64,000 nt of DNA from Mucilaginibacter sp. UR6-11 (GCF_020880695.1 NZ_JAJIWO010000001.1:1054001-1118000); one strand, 5' to 3'. Shown: positions 35,088 through 44,233, counted from the first letter of the stretch. Notes: generated by a model from the letters alone, not told the origin. Numbers and translations are program-made.

Positions 35088-37510
35088 AATACTTATATAT
35101 ATTATTATTCTTATTTAGCGGGCTGACGTTGTCGGCACAAACTTTTTCAATAACCGGTACGGTTAAAGACATTTCGGGTAACGCCGTTTCCAATGCCGGT
35201 GTTTCATTAAAAAATACCGGTTACTCAACCCGATGCGATAGCACCGGAAATTTCATATTAACGGTTACGGCGGGTAATTACGATCTGGTAACAACCGCTG
35301 TGGGTTATAAAACCGCCAGCCGTACTTTTAAAGTAGCGCATGATTTAACTGTCAACATAATTTTGGCCGAAGATATGCAACAGCTAAAAACGGTTGATGT
35401 AAATTCTGTCAAACAAAAAACATTTGGTATCACCCATTTAAAGTCTGTTGAGGGTACAACTATCAACGCCGGTAAAAAAAGTGAGGTTATTGTGCTGGAT
35501 GATATCACGGCCAACAAATCAACCAACAACACCCGGCAGATCTATGCCAAGGTAGCCGGCTTAAACATTTGGGAGAGCGATGGCGCAGGCATACAACTAG
35601 GGATAGGTGGCCGCGGGCTAAACCCTAACCGGGTAACTAATTTTAATACCCGTCAAAATGGCTACGATATCAGCGCGGATGCGTTGGGTTACCCGGAAAG
35701 TTATTACACTCCGCCGGCCGAATTAACCAGCCGCATAGAGATTTTACGCGGTGCATCGTCATTGCAATATGGTACACAATTTGGCGGTATCATCAACTTC
35801 AAATTAAGAGAGGGCGCAGCCGGCAAGCCCATTGAAATAACGGCCAACGAAACTGCAGGTTCATGGAACTTTTTTAATACCAGCACCAGCATTGGAGGCA
35901 CGGTAAAAAAGCTGCGTTATTACGCCTATTATCAGCATAAACAAGGTGACGGCTGGCGGCCAAACGGGCACTTCAATGATAACACAGCCTATACAAGTAT
36001 TACCTATAGCCTCAATAATAAGTTAGATATAACCATCCAGTACACTTATATGCAGTACCTGGCCCATCAGCCGGGCGGCCTTACTGATGCCCAATTTGCA
36101 ACCGATCCAAGACAATCTATCCGGACGCGTAACTGGTTTAAAGTAAACTGGAACCTGGGTGCTATGCTATTAGATTATAAGATCAGCGATAACTTAAAAT
36201 TCAATTCCCGGTTTTTTGGCTTATATGCCGGGCGCGATGCAGTAGGCAGTATTGATTACAGTAATACTATTGACTATGGCGGCGACCGAAAATTATACCG
36301 GGATAAGTACAAAAATTATGGTAATGAAAGCCGGTTGTTATATACTTACAATATTGGCGGTAATTTGCAAAACCTGTTAGTTGGCGCAAGATATTATCAT
36401 GGCCATACAGATCGCCAGCAAGGTTTTGGCAATAATGGGTCAACCGGCACCAGCACGGATTTTGATTACGGTACGTCAACTGCCGATCTAAATGGATACT
36501 CGCATTATAACTTTCCTAACTATAACCTGGCTTTTTTTGCCGAAAACATCTTCCGGATTACTCCTAAGTTAAGCATCATACCGGGCGTAAGATTTGAAAA
36601 TATCGTTACCAAAGCTGCCGGTTCATTTAGTATTGTTAATACCGATCAATCAGGTAATGTTATTTACAGAAAAGACAGTGTTGACAATAAAAACAGCACC
36701 CGGCATTTTCTTATTGCCGGCTTGGGCTTAAGTTATTACCAAAGCCAGGCGTTACAGTTTTATGGCAATATATCGCAAAACTACCGGGCCATTAATTTTA
36801 ACGATCTAAACTCGAGTGTAAAAGGTTTGGTAGTTGATCCTAACCTGAAGGATGAAACAGGCTATTCGGCTGATTTAGGGGTCAGAGGAAATATAGCAGA
36901 CATCTTTGATTATGACCTAAGCCTGTTTGCGATCCATTATAATAACCGTATTGGCAGCAGCCAGGCAAATGACGCCAGTTTTAATACCTTCAGATACCGT
37001 ACCAATATCGGCGCATCAAGAAATGTAGGACTTGAGTCGTTTGCAGAGCTGGAACTGCTGCATTTTATAACGGATAATACGTCGGACACCAGGCTATCGT
37101 TATTTAGTAATTTGGCACTGATTAATGCAAAATACACGGTTACAAAAGGACATGCATTCGATGGTAAAAAGGTGGAGTTTGCACCCGACGTCGTATTTAA
37201 ATCTGGCTTAACGTATCGCCAGAAAAAATTTACAGCCAGTTACCAGGCAGCATACACCAGCCAACAATTTGGCGATGCTACCAACGCTTTAACCCCGGCA
37301 GCAAATGCTATCATCGGGCCGATCCCTGCTTACGCGGTGATGGATCTCTCAGCAAGCTACAAACTCAATAAAATATTTACCCTGCAAGGCTCATGCAACA
37401 ACCTAACAGACAAGCGTTATTTTACCCGCCGCGCAGAAAGCTATCCCGGCCCAGGCATTATTCCCTCAGATGCCAGGGGGTATTACTTAACCTTACAGGT
37501 AAAACTGTAA
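35084..37510 (+). CDS. FecA-like TonB-dependent receptor
   Basis: Outer membrane receptor of 808 aa. It has a signal peptide (YILLFLFSGLTLSAQ), a carboxypeptidase-regulatory-like domain (about residues 20-100, FSITGTVKDISGNAVSNAGV), a plug with ARQIYAKVAGLNIWE-like start, SRIEILRGASSLQYGTQFGG and INFKLREGA, and a barrel ending YYLTLQVKL. The barrel segment LVVDPNLKDETGYSADLGVR is typical of the Fe(3+)-dicitrate receptor branch. It has no N-terminal STN signalling domain, so control is not through a FecR system. It overlaps the HTTM gene by four bases and ends the operon. An iron-complex ligand is likely but not proven. Confidence 0.9.
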   Translation: MKYLYILLFLFSGLTLSAQTFSITGTVKDISGNAVSNAGVSLKNTGYSTRCDSTGNFILTVTAGNYDLVTTAVGYKTASRTFKVAHDLTVNIILAEDMQQLKTVDVNSVKQKTFGITHLKSVEGTTINAGKKSEVIVLDDITANKSTNNTRQIYAKVAGLNIWESDGAGIQLGIGGRGLNPNRVTNFNTRQNGYDISADALGYPESYYTPPAELTSRIEILRGASSLQYGTQFGGIINFKLREGAAGKPIEITANETAGSWNFFNTSTSIGGTVKKLRYYAYYQHKQGDGWRPNGHFNDNTAYTSITYSLNNKLDITIQYTYMQYLAHQPGGLTDAQFATDPRQSIRTRNWFKVNWNLGAMLLDYKISDNLKFNSRFFGLYAGRDAVGSIDYSNTIDYGGDRKLYRDKYKNYGNESRLLYTYNIGGNLQNLLVGARYYHGHTDRQQGFGNNGSTGTSTDFDYGTSTADLNGYSHYNFPNYNLAFFAENIFRITPKLSIIPGVRFENIVTKAAGSFSIVNTDQSGNVIYRKDSVDNKNSTRHFLIAGLGLSYYQSQALQFYGNISQNYRAINFNDLNSSVKGLVVDPNLKDETGYSADLGVRGNIADIFDYDLSLFAIHYNNRIGSSQANDASFNTFRYRTNIGASRNVGLESFAELELLHFITDNTSDTRLSLFSNLALINAKYTVTKGHAFDGKKVEFAPDVVFKSGLTYRQKKFTASYQAAYTSQQFGDATNALTPAANAIIGPIPAYAVMDLSASYKLNKIFTLQGSCNNLTDKRYFTRRAESYPGPGIIPSDARGYYLTLQVKL

Positions 37511-37632
37511 TAAAATATTTAAATATCGGATCAAACGCTGTAATGAGTAACAATAGGCGTGGATAACGAGAGCTGCGAAGGCAAAACTATGCTATAATTT
37601 AACAGGCTAAACAAAAAAGTATAGAAACAAGT

Positions 37633-37659
37633 AAGGCCCCTGATGGGCAGGGGCCTTTA
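37633..37659 (+). terminator. Intrinsic terminator after the imelysin operon
   Basis: AAGGCCCCTG pairs with CAGGGGCCTT around a 5-base loop, followed by a short T stretch (TTTACT). It lies 123 bases after the receptor stop, in the right place to end the operon transcript. Confidence 0.7.
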
Positions 37660-38196
37660 CTAAACCAATTATAAACCTAAATTATGAGAAGACTATTTTA
37701 ATATGCTCCGGAGATGTTATCCCGTTTGCATGGTGTAAAGGTAACACTAACTTTTTTACTGTGCAAATTTTTTTTTGTAATTTTTTTGTAAAATAGATAC
37801 GTCAGCCTATCAGATTAATAATTTAACGTATAAAATGTTAGCATTGTGTTAATTATAGTTAAAATATAATTTTTTCAGCAGATTAATGAGTGTTTTGACT
37901 TAAAAATTATTTTTTTAAACATATTATAACTAAAAAATCTACTATTATTATTAAAAACTATCAAAAAATACCAACAATGTTAAGTTAATATGAATTTTTA
38001 TTCCATTTTTAAGTAATTTCGATTAAAAATAACTCCTTAACAATAGAAAAAATATTTCATACCGTTTTTTCGACACATTTTAAGTGTTTGTATTTTATTT
38101 TGAATTTACTACCAAATTACAGCCAACAAAAATATTACCTTTTGTAAACATCAATGTTAAGATGCTTTTACATTTTTGTAAACATTTACGCCGCAT
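37660..38196. other. 537-base strongly AT-rich gap before the MFS gene
   Basis: No gene is seen. The stretch is dominated by runs of A and T, including two TTTTTTTGTAA strings near 37770-37790 and repeated TTTTGTAAACAT blocks at 38144 and 38174 just before the MFS start. Such DNA is often curved and may hold the MFS promoter region. No terminator for the opposite strand is evident. Confidence 0.5.
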
Positions 38197-39408
38197 ATGC
38201 CTGTCGCTACCGCAAAAAAAGAAATACCACACTTAAGCTCAACTACATTATGGGTAATGACTATTACAACAGGCCTGGTGGTGGCCAATTTGTATTATAA
38301 CCAACCGTTATTAGTTGAAATTAGCCATACATTTAACGTAACCAGCGCGAAAGCGGGCCAGGTATCGGTACTTACTCAAATTGGCTATGCTGCAGGCATG
38401 TTCTTTTTTATTCCGCTTGCCGATATGTTTAAGCGCAAAAAGCTGATGCTGATAGATTTTGCATTTGTGGTACTATCATTACTATTGGCGGCTATAGCCC
38501 CAAACATCCATATATTATTAATAGCAAGTTTATTTATAGGCGCGTCGTCCATGATTCCGCAGTTACTCATCCCGATGGCCGCGCATTTGGCCGACCCTGC
38601 TGAACGGGGCAAAAAAATCGGCTTTGTAATGAGCGGATTATTGATTGGGATATTATTGTCGCGCACCTTTAGCGGCCTGGTAGCGGCACATTTTGGCTGG
38701 AGAAGCATGTTTTATATAGCCGCGGCACTAATGGTAACCATGTGGACACTGGTATATTTTTTATTGCCTGAGATTGAGCCCGATTATAAAGGCAGCTATA
38801 AAAACCTGATGCTATCTATGGTACATTTAATTAGGGATGAACCTAAATTGCGGCTTGCTGCGTTGCGTGGCGCGTTATGCTTTGCGTGTTTCAGCGCGTT
38901 TTGGAGCACGCTTACCTTTTTATTGAAGCAAAACTTCAATCTTGGCAGTGACATAGCAGGTTTGTTTGGCTTGGTTGGGGCATTTGGCGCTTTAGCCGTA
39001 GGCGCGATGGGGCGTTTAAGTGATAAAATGGACCCGTATCATTTGTCAACCTTTACTTTGGCATTAGTAATTATCTCATTTGTTGTATTTGCATTTTCAG
39101 GTCACAGCGTAGCGGGCCTTATTATAGGAGTTATTTTAATGGATATGGGTGTACAGGCTACCCATATATCAAACCAGGCCATCATTTTTGCTACAAACCC
39201 GGGCGCACGCAACAGGGTTAATACAATATATATGGTCACCTATTTTATTGGCGGTGCGCTTGGAACGTTTGCGGCTACCCAACTTTGGTACGTTTACCAA
39301 TGGAGCGGTGTCTGCATATTAGGTATAGCAGTATCAGCAATCGCCTTTGCCGCGCACCTGTTTAACCGCAAAAAAATACAGAATAAGGCTACAGTTGTAC
39401 AGTCCTGA
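38197..39408 (+). CDS. MFS transporter
   Basis: Twelve-helix major facilitator of 403 aa, probably a drug or small-metabolite exporter of the inner membrane. The N-terminal half has GLVVANLYYNQPLLVEIS and the conserved inter-helix 2-3 motif PLADMFKRKKLMLIDF. The second half has GAMGRLSDKMDPYHLS as its counterpart. The first helix motif ANLYYNQPLL is typical of the YgaY/NepI-like branch. No regulator or partner gene is adjacent. The transported substrate cannot be deduced. Confidence 0.88.
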   Translation: MPVATAKKEIPHLSSTTLWVMTITTGLVVANLYYNQPLLVEISHTFNVTSAKAGQVSVLTQIGYAAGMFFFIPLADMFKRKKLMLIDFAFVVLSLLLAAIAPNIHILLIASLFIGASSMIPQLLIPMAAHLADPAERGKKIGFVMSGLLIGILLSRTFSGLVAAHFGWRSMFYIAAALMVTMWTLVYFLLPEIEPDYKGSYKNLMLSMVHLIRDEPKLRLAALRGALCFACFSAFWSTLTFLLKQNFNLGSDIAGLFGLVGAFGALAVGAMGRLSDKMDPYHLSTFTLALVIISFVVFAFSGHSVAGLIIGVILMDMGVQATHISNQAIIFATNPGARNRVNTIYMVTYFIGGALGTFAATQLWYVYQWSGVCILGIAVSAIAFAAHLFNRKKIQNKATVVQS

Positions 39409-39611
39409 GTACTCCAATAAAAATTATTGTTCTGTTTTTCTATACACTTTTTTAATAAAATACTTTTTTGTTACAACCAACCAAATAGCTTGTTTTCAGT
39501 ATTTTGTATAGATTTTTCAAATAAACCGGGCCTGGTCTCGCCTTTTTTCACTGCTATTTAAAATTTTGGCATTTAATTGGAATAGTACTTATCAACTATC
39601 AGTTATTAATT

Positions 39612-39794
39612 ATGGTTGTTGACAACAAAAAACCGGAAGGGACAAAAGAAAAAGAATGGGAAAACCCCATTGATCCTACAAAGTCTACCGACGAGCGCGA
39701 TAAGGAACAATTGTTAAGACAATACAAGGAAGCCAAACGCCGCCACGATAACTTAAATGAAACTGAAGATAAAGACACTAAAACAGAACATTAA
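39612..39794 (+). CDS. Small charged hypothetical protein (60 aa)
   Basis: Short protein of very polar composition (KPEGTKEKEWENPIDPTKST, then YKEAKRRHDNLNETEDKD), with no membrane segment or cysteine. It probably is largely disordered with one helix. It starts 203 bases after the MFS gene and lies 18 bases before the first of two tandem small-protein genes. I do not recognise the family. Coding status is plausible, given a clean ATG and close packing with the next gene. Confidence 0.55.
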   Translation: MVVDNKKPEGTKEKEWENPIDPTKSTDERDKEQLLRQYKEAKRRHDNLNETEDKDTKTEH

Positions 39795-39812
39795 ATTATT
39801 AAAACATACATT

Positions 39813-39968
39813 ATGAAAACTATTAACCAAAAACCGGCCATAAGCAAACTGGTAGCCAGCTTTGACAATGAATTAAGAGAGATCATAATGAATGATCTGA
39901 AAATGCTAAGAGGAGCAAAAAGTAATTTTTTAAAAGCAATTAAAAACGAGCAGCTTTCAGTTGCCTAA
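39813..39968 (+). CDS. Small tandem-paralogue protein A (51 aa), unknown family
   Basis: Begins MKTINQKPAISKLVASFDNE and continues LREIIMNDLKMLRGAK, ending KNEQLSVA. It is a basic, helical-looking protein without signal or membrane segment. The first 36 residues align almost gap-free with the next gene at 40004: shared are QKPA.SKL, a DNEL block, a DLK block and Arg at matching places. Two adjacent copies that diverge at DNA level but keep the protein pattern are good evidence that both are real genes. It follows the 60-aa gene by 18 bases, so one small-protein operon is likely. The function is unknown to me. Confidence 0.7.
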   Translation: MKTINQKPAISKLVASFDNELREIIMNDLKMLRGAKSNFLKAIKNEQLSVA

Positions 39969-40003
39969 CTAATTAAAATATTCGACTTTAAAGACATCTA
40001 CCT

Positions 40004-40153
40004 ATGAAATCTTTACAAAAACCAGCAACCAGCAAATTACTTATCCGTTACGACAACGAATTGAAAAATCTGTTAATGGCAGACCTAAAAGCTTTCAGAG
40101 AAAGAGGTCAGTTTACCAGCAACAACCAGTCAGCCGCACAACAAGCTGCCTGA
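40004..40153 (+). CDS. Small tandem-paralogue protein B (49 aa), unknown family
   Basis: Begins MKSLQKPATSKLLIRYDNEL and continues KNLLMADLKAFRERG, ending in a Gln/Ala-rich tail. It is the paralogue of the protein encoded 35 bases upstream, with conserved core and diverged tail. The start codon lies in CATCTACCTATGAAA, and an almost identical string without a start (CATCTACCTATAAAA) occurs after the gene at 40165, perhaps a trace of a third unit. A good hairpin terminator follows at 40205. Function unknown; a small regulatory or peptide-type role is possible. Confidence 0.7.
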   Translation: MKSLQKPATSKLLIRYDNELKNLLMADLKAFRERGQFTSNNQSAAQQAA

Positions 40154-40204
40154 TCAATATATACATCTACCTATAAAAATCTACTACTACCTACGAAAAC
40201 GATA

Positions 40205-40235
40205 GAGCCTGGCAATTTTGCCGGGCTTTATTTTT
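40205..40235 (+). terminator. Intrinsic terminator after the small-protein genes
   Basis: AGCCTGGCAA pairs with TTGCCGGGCT around a short T loop, followed by a T-rich tract. The T-rich tract overlaps the last codon of the convergent lpxB gene, and A-rich sequence upstream is too weak to call it bidirectional. Confidence 0.75.
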
Positions 40236-41340
40236 AAGTAGCATATTTTATAATGAGGGCGGCTGTTTTTGCGGATGCTCCTGGCGAACCCATTTTCTCG
40301 TCTAAGAGATCATAATCAGCCAGTATGTTTTGACGATAGTCGTTGTTATTGAGTATCAGATCTAATTCTGTACCGATACGTGCGGGCGTACAGTCCTGTT
40401 GGATGAGTTCTTTTACAATACCTCTGTTCACTATAAGATTGACAAGCGAAATATATTTTATTTTTACTACCCAACGTGCAATTGTTATAGATATTGGATT
40501 GCCTTTATAAACAACAATCTGTGGTACGTTAAATAACGCGGCCTCTAAAGTTGCCGTGCCCGATGCCACTACGGCAGCATAAGCATTACTTAAAATATCG
40601 TAAGTAGCATTAAACAACACAGGGATTGACCGACCGTTTAAATACTGGCTGTAATAATCGGTATTAAATGAAGGTGCCCCGGCAATGATAAAATGATATT
40701 CCGGGTATTGATCTGCAACGGCTATCATGTCGGGCAGCAGGTAATTAATTTCCTGTTGGCGGCTACCCGGAAGTAAGGCCACAATTTTTTTACCGCCCAG
40801 CTTATTTTTCGCTATAAAACCTGCATCAGGGGTAAAAGCAGCTACAGCGTCAAGTAACGGATTGCCTACATAGTCAACTTTCATGTCCCACTCCCGGTAA
40901 AACTCAACCTCAAAGGGCAGGATGCAGAACAAATGATCAACCACCTTTTTAATTTTAAGTACCCGTTTTTGGTTCCAGGCCCAAACTTTTGGGGATATAT
41001 AGTAGTTAACCGGCAGGTTATTTTCCTTAGCGAAGGCTGCTATCTTTAAATTAAAACCCGGGAAATCAATCAGTATCAAAACATCGGGATGATAGTTGGC
41101 AATGTCCAGCTTACAAAAAGCCAGGTTCTGTAATATGGTGCGCAGATTTATCGCGACTTCAAAAAAACCCATGAAAGCCATCCCGGCATAATGCTTAACT
41201 AAAGTGCCGCCCTCCGCTTGCATCAGGTCGCCGCCAAAGTAACGGAACTCCGCCTGCGGGTCAAGATTTTTTAGCTCTTTCATTAAATTGGCTCCGTGCA
41301 TATCGCCCGAAGCCTCGCCGGCTACCAGGTAGTATTTCAT
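40234..41340 (-). CDS. lpxB: Lipid-A-disaccharide synthase
   Basis: GT-B glycosyltransferase (368 aa) that joins UDP-diacylglucosamine and lipid X to make lipid A disaccharide at the inner membrane. It opens with YYLVAGEASGDMHGANLMKE. It also contains FRYFGGDLMQAEGG, VLIDFPGFNLKIA, YYISPKVWAWNQKR and LLPGSRQQEI, with ASGTATLEAALFNVPQIVVY near the C-terminus, all diagnostic. Length is normal. It is 51 bases downstream of surE on the same strand, an arrangement common in Bacteroidota. Confidence 0.96.
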   Translation of the reverse strand: MKYYLVAGEASGDMHGANLMKELKNLDPQAEFRYFGGDLMQAEGGTLVKHYAGMAFMGFFEVAINLRTILQNLAFCKLDIANYHPDVLILIDFPGFNLKIAAFAKENNLPVNYYISPKVWAWNQKRVLKIKKVVDHLFCILPFEVEFYREWDMKVDYVGNPLLDAVAAFTPDAGFIAKNKLGGKKIVALLPGSRQQEINYLLPDMIAVADQYPEYHFIIAGAPSFNTDYYSQYLNGRSIPVLFNATYDILSNAYAAVVASGTATLEAALFNVPQIVVYKGNPISITIARWVVKIKYISLVNLIVNRGIVKELIQQDCTPARIGTELDLILNNNDYRQNILADYDLLDEKMGSPGASAKTAALIIKYAT

Positions 41341-41391
41341 TGCACAGGTTTAATTACTATCAGCATAGCGCCAAAAATACAATTAAAGATT

Positions 41392-42165
41392 TTAAGCGTT
41401 AAACTTCCAGCTATTTAAAACGGGGATGGCATGATGCGCCGTCATATCAAACTGGATAGGTACCACCGATACATATTGATTATCCAAGGCCCATGAATCC
41501 GTATCCTCACCTTTATCATTTACCTGGAAAACGCCGCTTATCCAATAGTAAGGTCGCTTGTAAGGGTCCGTGCGTTCATCAAAATCTTCGGCCCATTTAG
41601 CATTTGCCTGGCGGCAGATCCTGATACCTTTTATATGTGCAGTATTGGGGAAGTTAACATTTAATAAAGTAGCCGTAGGCATCCCGTTAGCTAAAACCTG
41701 CAGGGCGATCGCCTTTATATATTTTTCGGCATGGCTAAAATTTGCCTGCCAGGTATAGTCATCTAACGAAAACCCTATGGATGGTATCCCTTCTATGGCC
41801 CCTTCAACTGCAGCCGACATAGTACCTGAGTATAATACGTTGATGCCATTGTTTAATCCGTGATTAATACCTGATACACAAAGATCAGGCTTTTTACCTT
41901 TAAAGATCTTGGTAACGGCCAGCTTCACACAATCAACCGGGGTGCCCGAGCAACTGTACATTTCAACATCTTCGTAAATATCAACCTTATCTAACCGCAG
42001 GGGCTTGCCTATAGTAATAGCGTGGCCCATGCCTGATTGCGGGCTATCCGGCGCCACAACCACCACGCGGCCAATCTCTTTCATGATATGAATGAGCACT
42101 TTTATGCCGGGCGCGGTAATACCGTCATCATTTACTACAAGTATATTGGGTTTGAAATTTGTCAT
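41392..42165 (-). CDS. surE: 5'/3'-nucleotidase SurE
   Basis: Metal-dependent nucleoside monophosphate phosphatase of 257 aa. The N-terminal metal motif is ILVVNDDGITAPGI, followed by VVVAPDSPQSGMGHAIT, CSGTPVDCVKLAV and the CVSGINHGLNNGINVLYSGT loop. It precedes lpxB on the same strand and is probably cotranscribed with it. It is cytoplasmic. The 166-base gap upstream contains a cluster of small palindromes shared with the end of acs. Confidence 0.96.
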   Translation of the reverse strand: MTNFKPNILVVNDDGITAPGIKVLIHIMKEIGRVVVVAPDSPQSGMGHAITIGKPLRLDKVDIYEDVEMYSCSGTPVDCVKLAVTKIFKGKKPDLCVSGINHGLNNGINVLYSGTMSAAVEGAIEGIPSIGFSLDDYTWQANFSHAEKYIKAIALQVLANGMPTATLLNVNFPNTAHIKGIRICRQANAKWAEDFDERTDPYKRPYYWISGVFQVNDKGEDTDSWALDNQYVSVVPIQFDMTAHHAIPVLNSWKFNA

Positions 42166-42237
42166 CCCGCGAAATTACGACATAACGGCAAGAGTTAAGA
42201 ATAACAGGCCGGATAATTACCGTTTTAGGCGGTGTAC

Positions 42238-42320
42238 TGTCCCAGCTACAGGTGAAACACCTGGGACACTTGTTCCTGTTACGGAAACAGGTGCCACATC
42301 TATAACGCTTGTAACACCTG
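42238..42320. repeat. Cluster of nested palindromes between acs and surE
   Basis: The outer arms TGTCCCAG/CTGGGACA enclose the palindrome CAGGTGAAACACCTG. A second hairpin, CCTGTT/AACAGG, follows, and CAGGTG/CACCTG recur at 42289 and 42314. The segment lies just after the acs stop on the minus strand. It may terminate acs or represent a dispersed repeat unit. Confidence 0.55.
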
Positions 42321-42331
42321 AAACAGCAGAA

Positions 42332-44233
42332 TTACAATGCTCCCGCCTTTATATCCTCAACCACAGCCGGATCAAGCAGTGTTGAAGTATCGCCTAAATT
42401 ACTGGTATCGCCTTCGGCTATCTTCCTCAATATCCTGCGCATAATTTTACCCGAACGCGTTTTTGGCAGGCCGGTTACAAACTGGATCTTATCCGGTTTT
42501 GCAATAGCACCAATAATGCGGGCAACCGTCATCATGATATCTTTGCGGGTAAGCTCGTCGTCGCTATGTTTGTTGGGGCATACCACAAATGCATACACGC
42601 CCTGCCCTTTTATATCGTGCGGGTAACCAACTACAGCCGATTCGACCACGCTGCTGTGCATATTAATGGCGTTCTCTACCTCGGCAGTGCCAATGCGGTG
42701 ACCCGATACATTTAATACATCATCAACCCGGCCGGTGATACGGTAATAACCATCCTCATCGCGCAAACAGCCGTCGCCTGTAAAATACATATCAGGGTAG
42801 GTAGCGAAATAAGTGGTGCGGCAACGTTCATGGTCGCCATAGGTTGTACGCAGCATACCCGGCCATGGGAATTTAATACACAAGTTACCGCTTACACCAT
42901 TACCTTCAATTACTTTTCCATTCTCGTCAACCAATACCGGTTGCACGCCGGGCAGGGGCAAACCTGCATACCCCGGTTTTAAAGGCGTAACACCGGCTAT
43001 GGCGCTTATCATGTGGCCGCCGTTTTCGGTTTGCCACCAGGTATCAACCAGGGGGCAATGGCCGTGGCCAATCTTCTCGTCGAACCAATGCCAGGCTTCC
43101 TCGTTAATAGGTTCGCCTACCGACCCAAGTTTGGTTAACGAACTCAGATCTTTTGCTTTTAGCGGATCATCACCAAAACTCATCAACGAGCGTATAGCTG
43201 TTGGCGCTGTATATATAATATTGACTTTAAATTTATCAACAATGTCCCATAGCCTGCCGGGGGACGGATAAGTCGGGATCCCTTCAAACATCAAAGATGT
43301 GGCCCCTTGCGACAACGGGCCGTAAACAATATAAGAATGCCCGGTTATCCAGCCGATATCGGCGGTACAGAAATAAACCTCTTCCGGCTGATATTGAAAC
43401 GTAGTATCAAAAGTAAAACCGGTATAAACCATATAACCGCCGCAGGTATGCACAACACCTTTAGGTTTACCTGTCGAGCCTGAAGTATATAGTATAAACA
43501 GCATATCTTCGGCATCCATTTCTTCGGCAGGGTAATCGGTTGCTCCCTGGGTTTCAACTTTCTTAATTTCATCCTCCCACCAAACATCACGGCCTTTTAT
43601 CATTGACACCGGTGTGCGGGTGCGTGTTAATACAATTACTTTTTTTACTGACGGGCAGGTTACCAGCGCATCGTCTATAATACTTTTTAACTGAATGTCT
43701 TTGGCTCCTCTGAAACCACCATCAGCCGTTATCACAATATTACACTGCGCATCCTGTATACGGTCGGCTATTGATTGTGCTGAGAACCCGCCAAAAACAA
43801 CTGAGTGGATTGCCCCTATCCTGGCACAGGCCAATAAAGCGATGGCCAGCTCGGGCACCATGGGCATATAGATACAAATGCGGTCGCCTTTCTGGGCACC
43901 GTTGTTTTTTAATACGTTAGCAAACTGGCAAACCTTTTCGTACAACTGACGATAAGTTATAATGCGATGATGTTCGCCGGGATCATTAGGTTCCCAGATA
44001 ATGGCCGCTTTATCGCCTATGGTATCCAGGTGACGGTCAAGGCAGTTCTCGGTAATATTAAGTTTCCCTCCCTGGAACCATTTAATATTGGGCTCTTTAA
44101 AGTTCCATTCTAAAACTTTGTCCCACTTTTTTCTCCATAAGAAAGTATCGGCTACGCCGGCCCAAAACTCTTCGGGTTGGTTAACGCTATCTTTATAAAC
44201 TTCTTTGTAATGCTCGAACGAGGCAATTTTCAT
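42332..44233 (-). CDS. acs: Acetyl-CoA synthetase (acetate-CoA ligase)
   Basis: AMP-forming enzyme of 633 aa that activates acetate to acetyl-CoA. It contains the acyl-adenylate P-loop YTSGSTGKPKGVVHTCGGY, VDTWWQTENGG, YFTGDGCLRDEDGYYRITGR, and the C-terminal lysine motif GLPKTRSGKIMRRIL, whose Lys is the usual acetylation site. The first residues (ASFEHYKEVYKDSVNQPEEF) match the family start. It is a single gene; the 245 bases upstream lie between it and the divergent rpmB and hold both promoters. Confidence 0.97.
   Translation of the reverse strand: MKIASFEHYKEVYKDSVNQPEEFWAGVADTFLWRKKWDKVLEWNFKEPNIKWFQGGKLNITENCLDRHLDTIGDKAAIIWEPNDPGEHHRIITYRQLYEKVCQFANVLKNNGAQKGDRICIYMPMVPELAIALLACARIGAIHSVVFGGFSAQSIADRIQDAQCNIVITADGGFRGAKDIQLKSIIDDALVTCPSVKKVIVLTRTRTPVSMIKGRDVWWEDEIKKVETQGATDYPAEEMDAEDMLFILYTSGSTGKPKGVVHTCGGYMVYTGFTFDTTFQYQPEEVYFCTADIGWITGHSYIVYGPLSQGATSLMFEGIPTYPSPGRLWDIVDKFKVNIIYTAPTAIRSLMSFGDDPLKAKDLSSLTKLGSVGEPINEEAWHWFDEKIGHGHCPLVDTWWQTENGGHMISAIAGVTPLKPGYAGLPLPGVQPVLVDENGKVIEGNGVSGNLCIKFPWPGMLRTTYGDHERCRTTYFATYPDMYFTGDGCLRDEDGYYRITGRVDDVLNVSGHRIGTAEVENAINMHSSVVESAVVGYPHDIKGQGVYAFVVCPNKHSDDELTRKDIMMTVARIIGAIAKPDKIQFVTGLPKTRSGKIMRRILRKIAEGDTSNLGDTSTLLDPAVVEDIKAGAL

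Noticed and set aside
42092-42385. Plus-strand frame reading VPATGETPGTLVPVTETGAT
   Set aside because: It crosses a cluster of nested palindromes and the ends of surE and acs. The repeated amino acids follow from the repeats, not from a protein.
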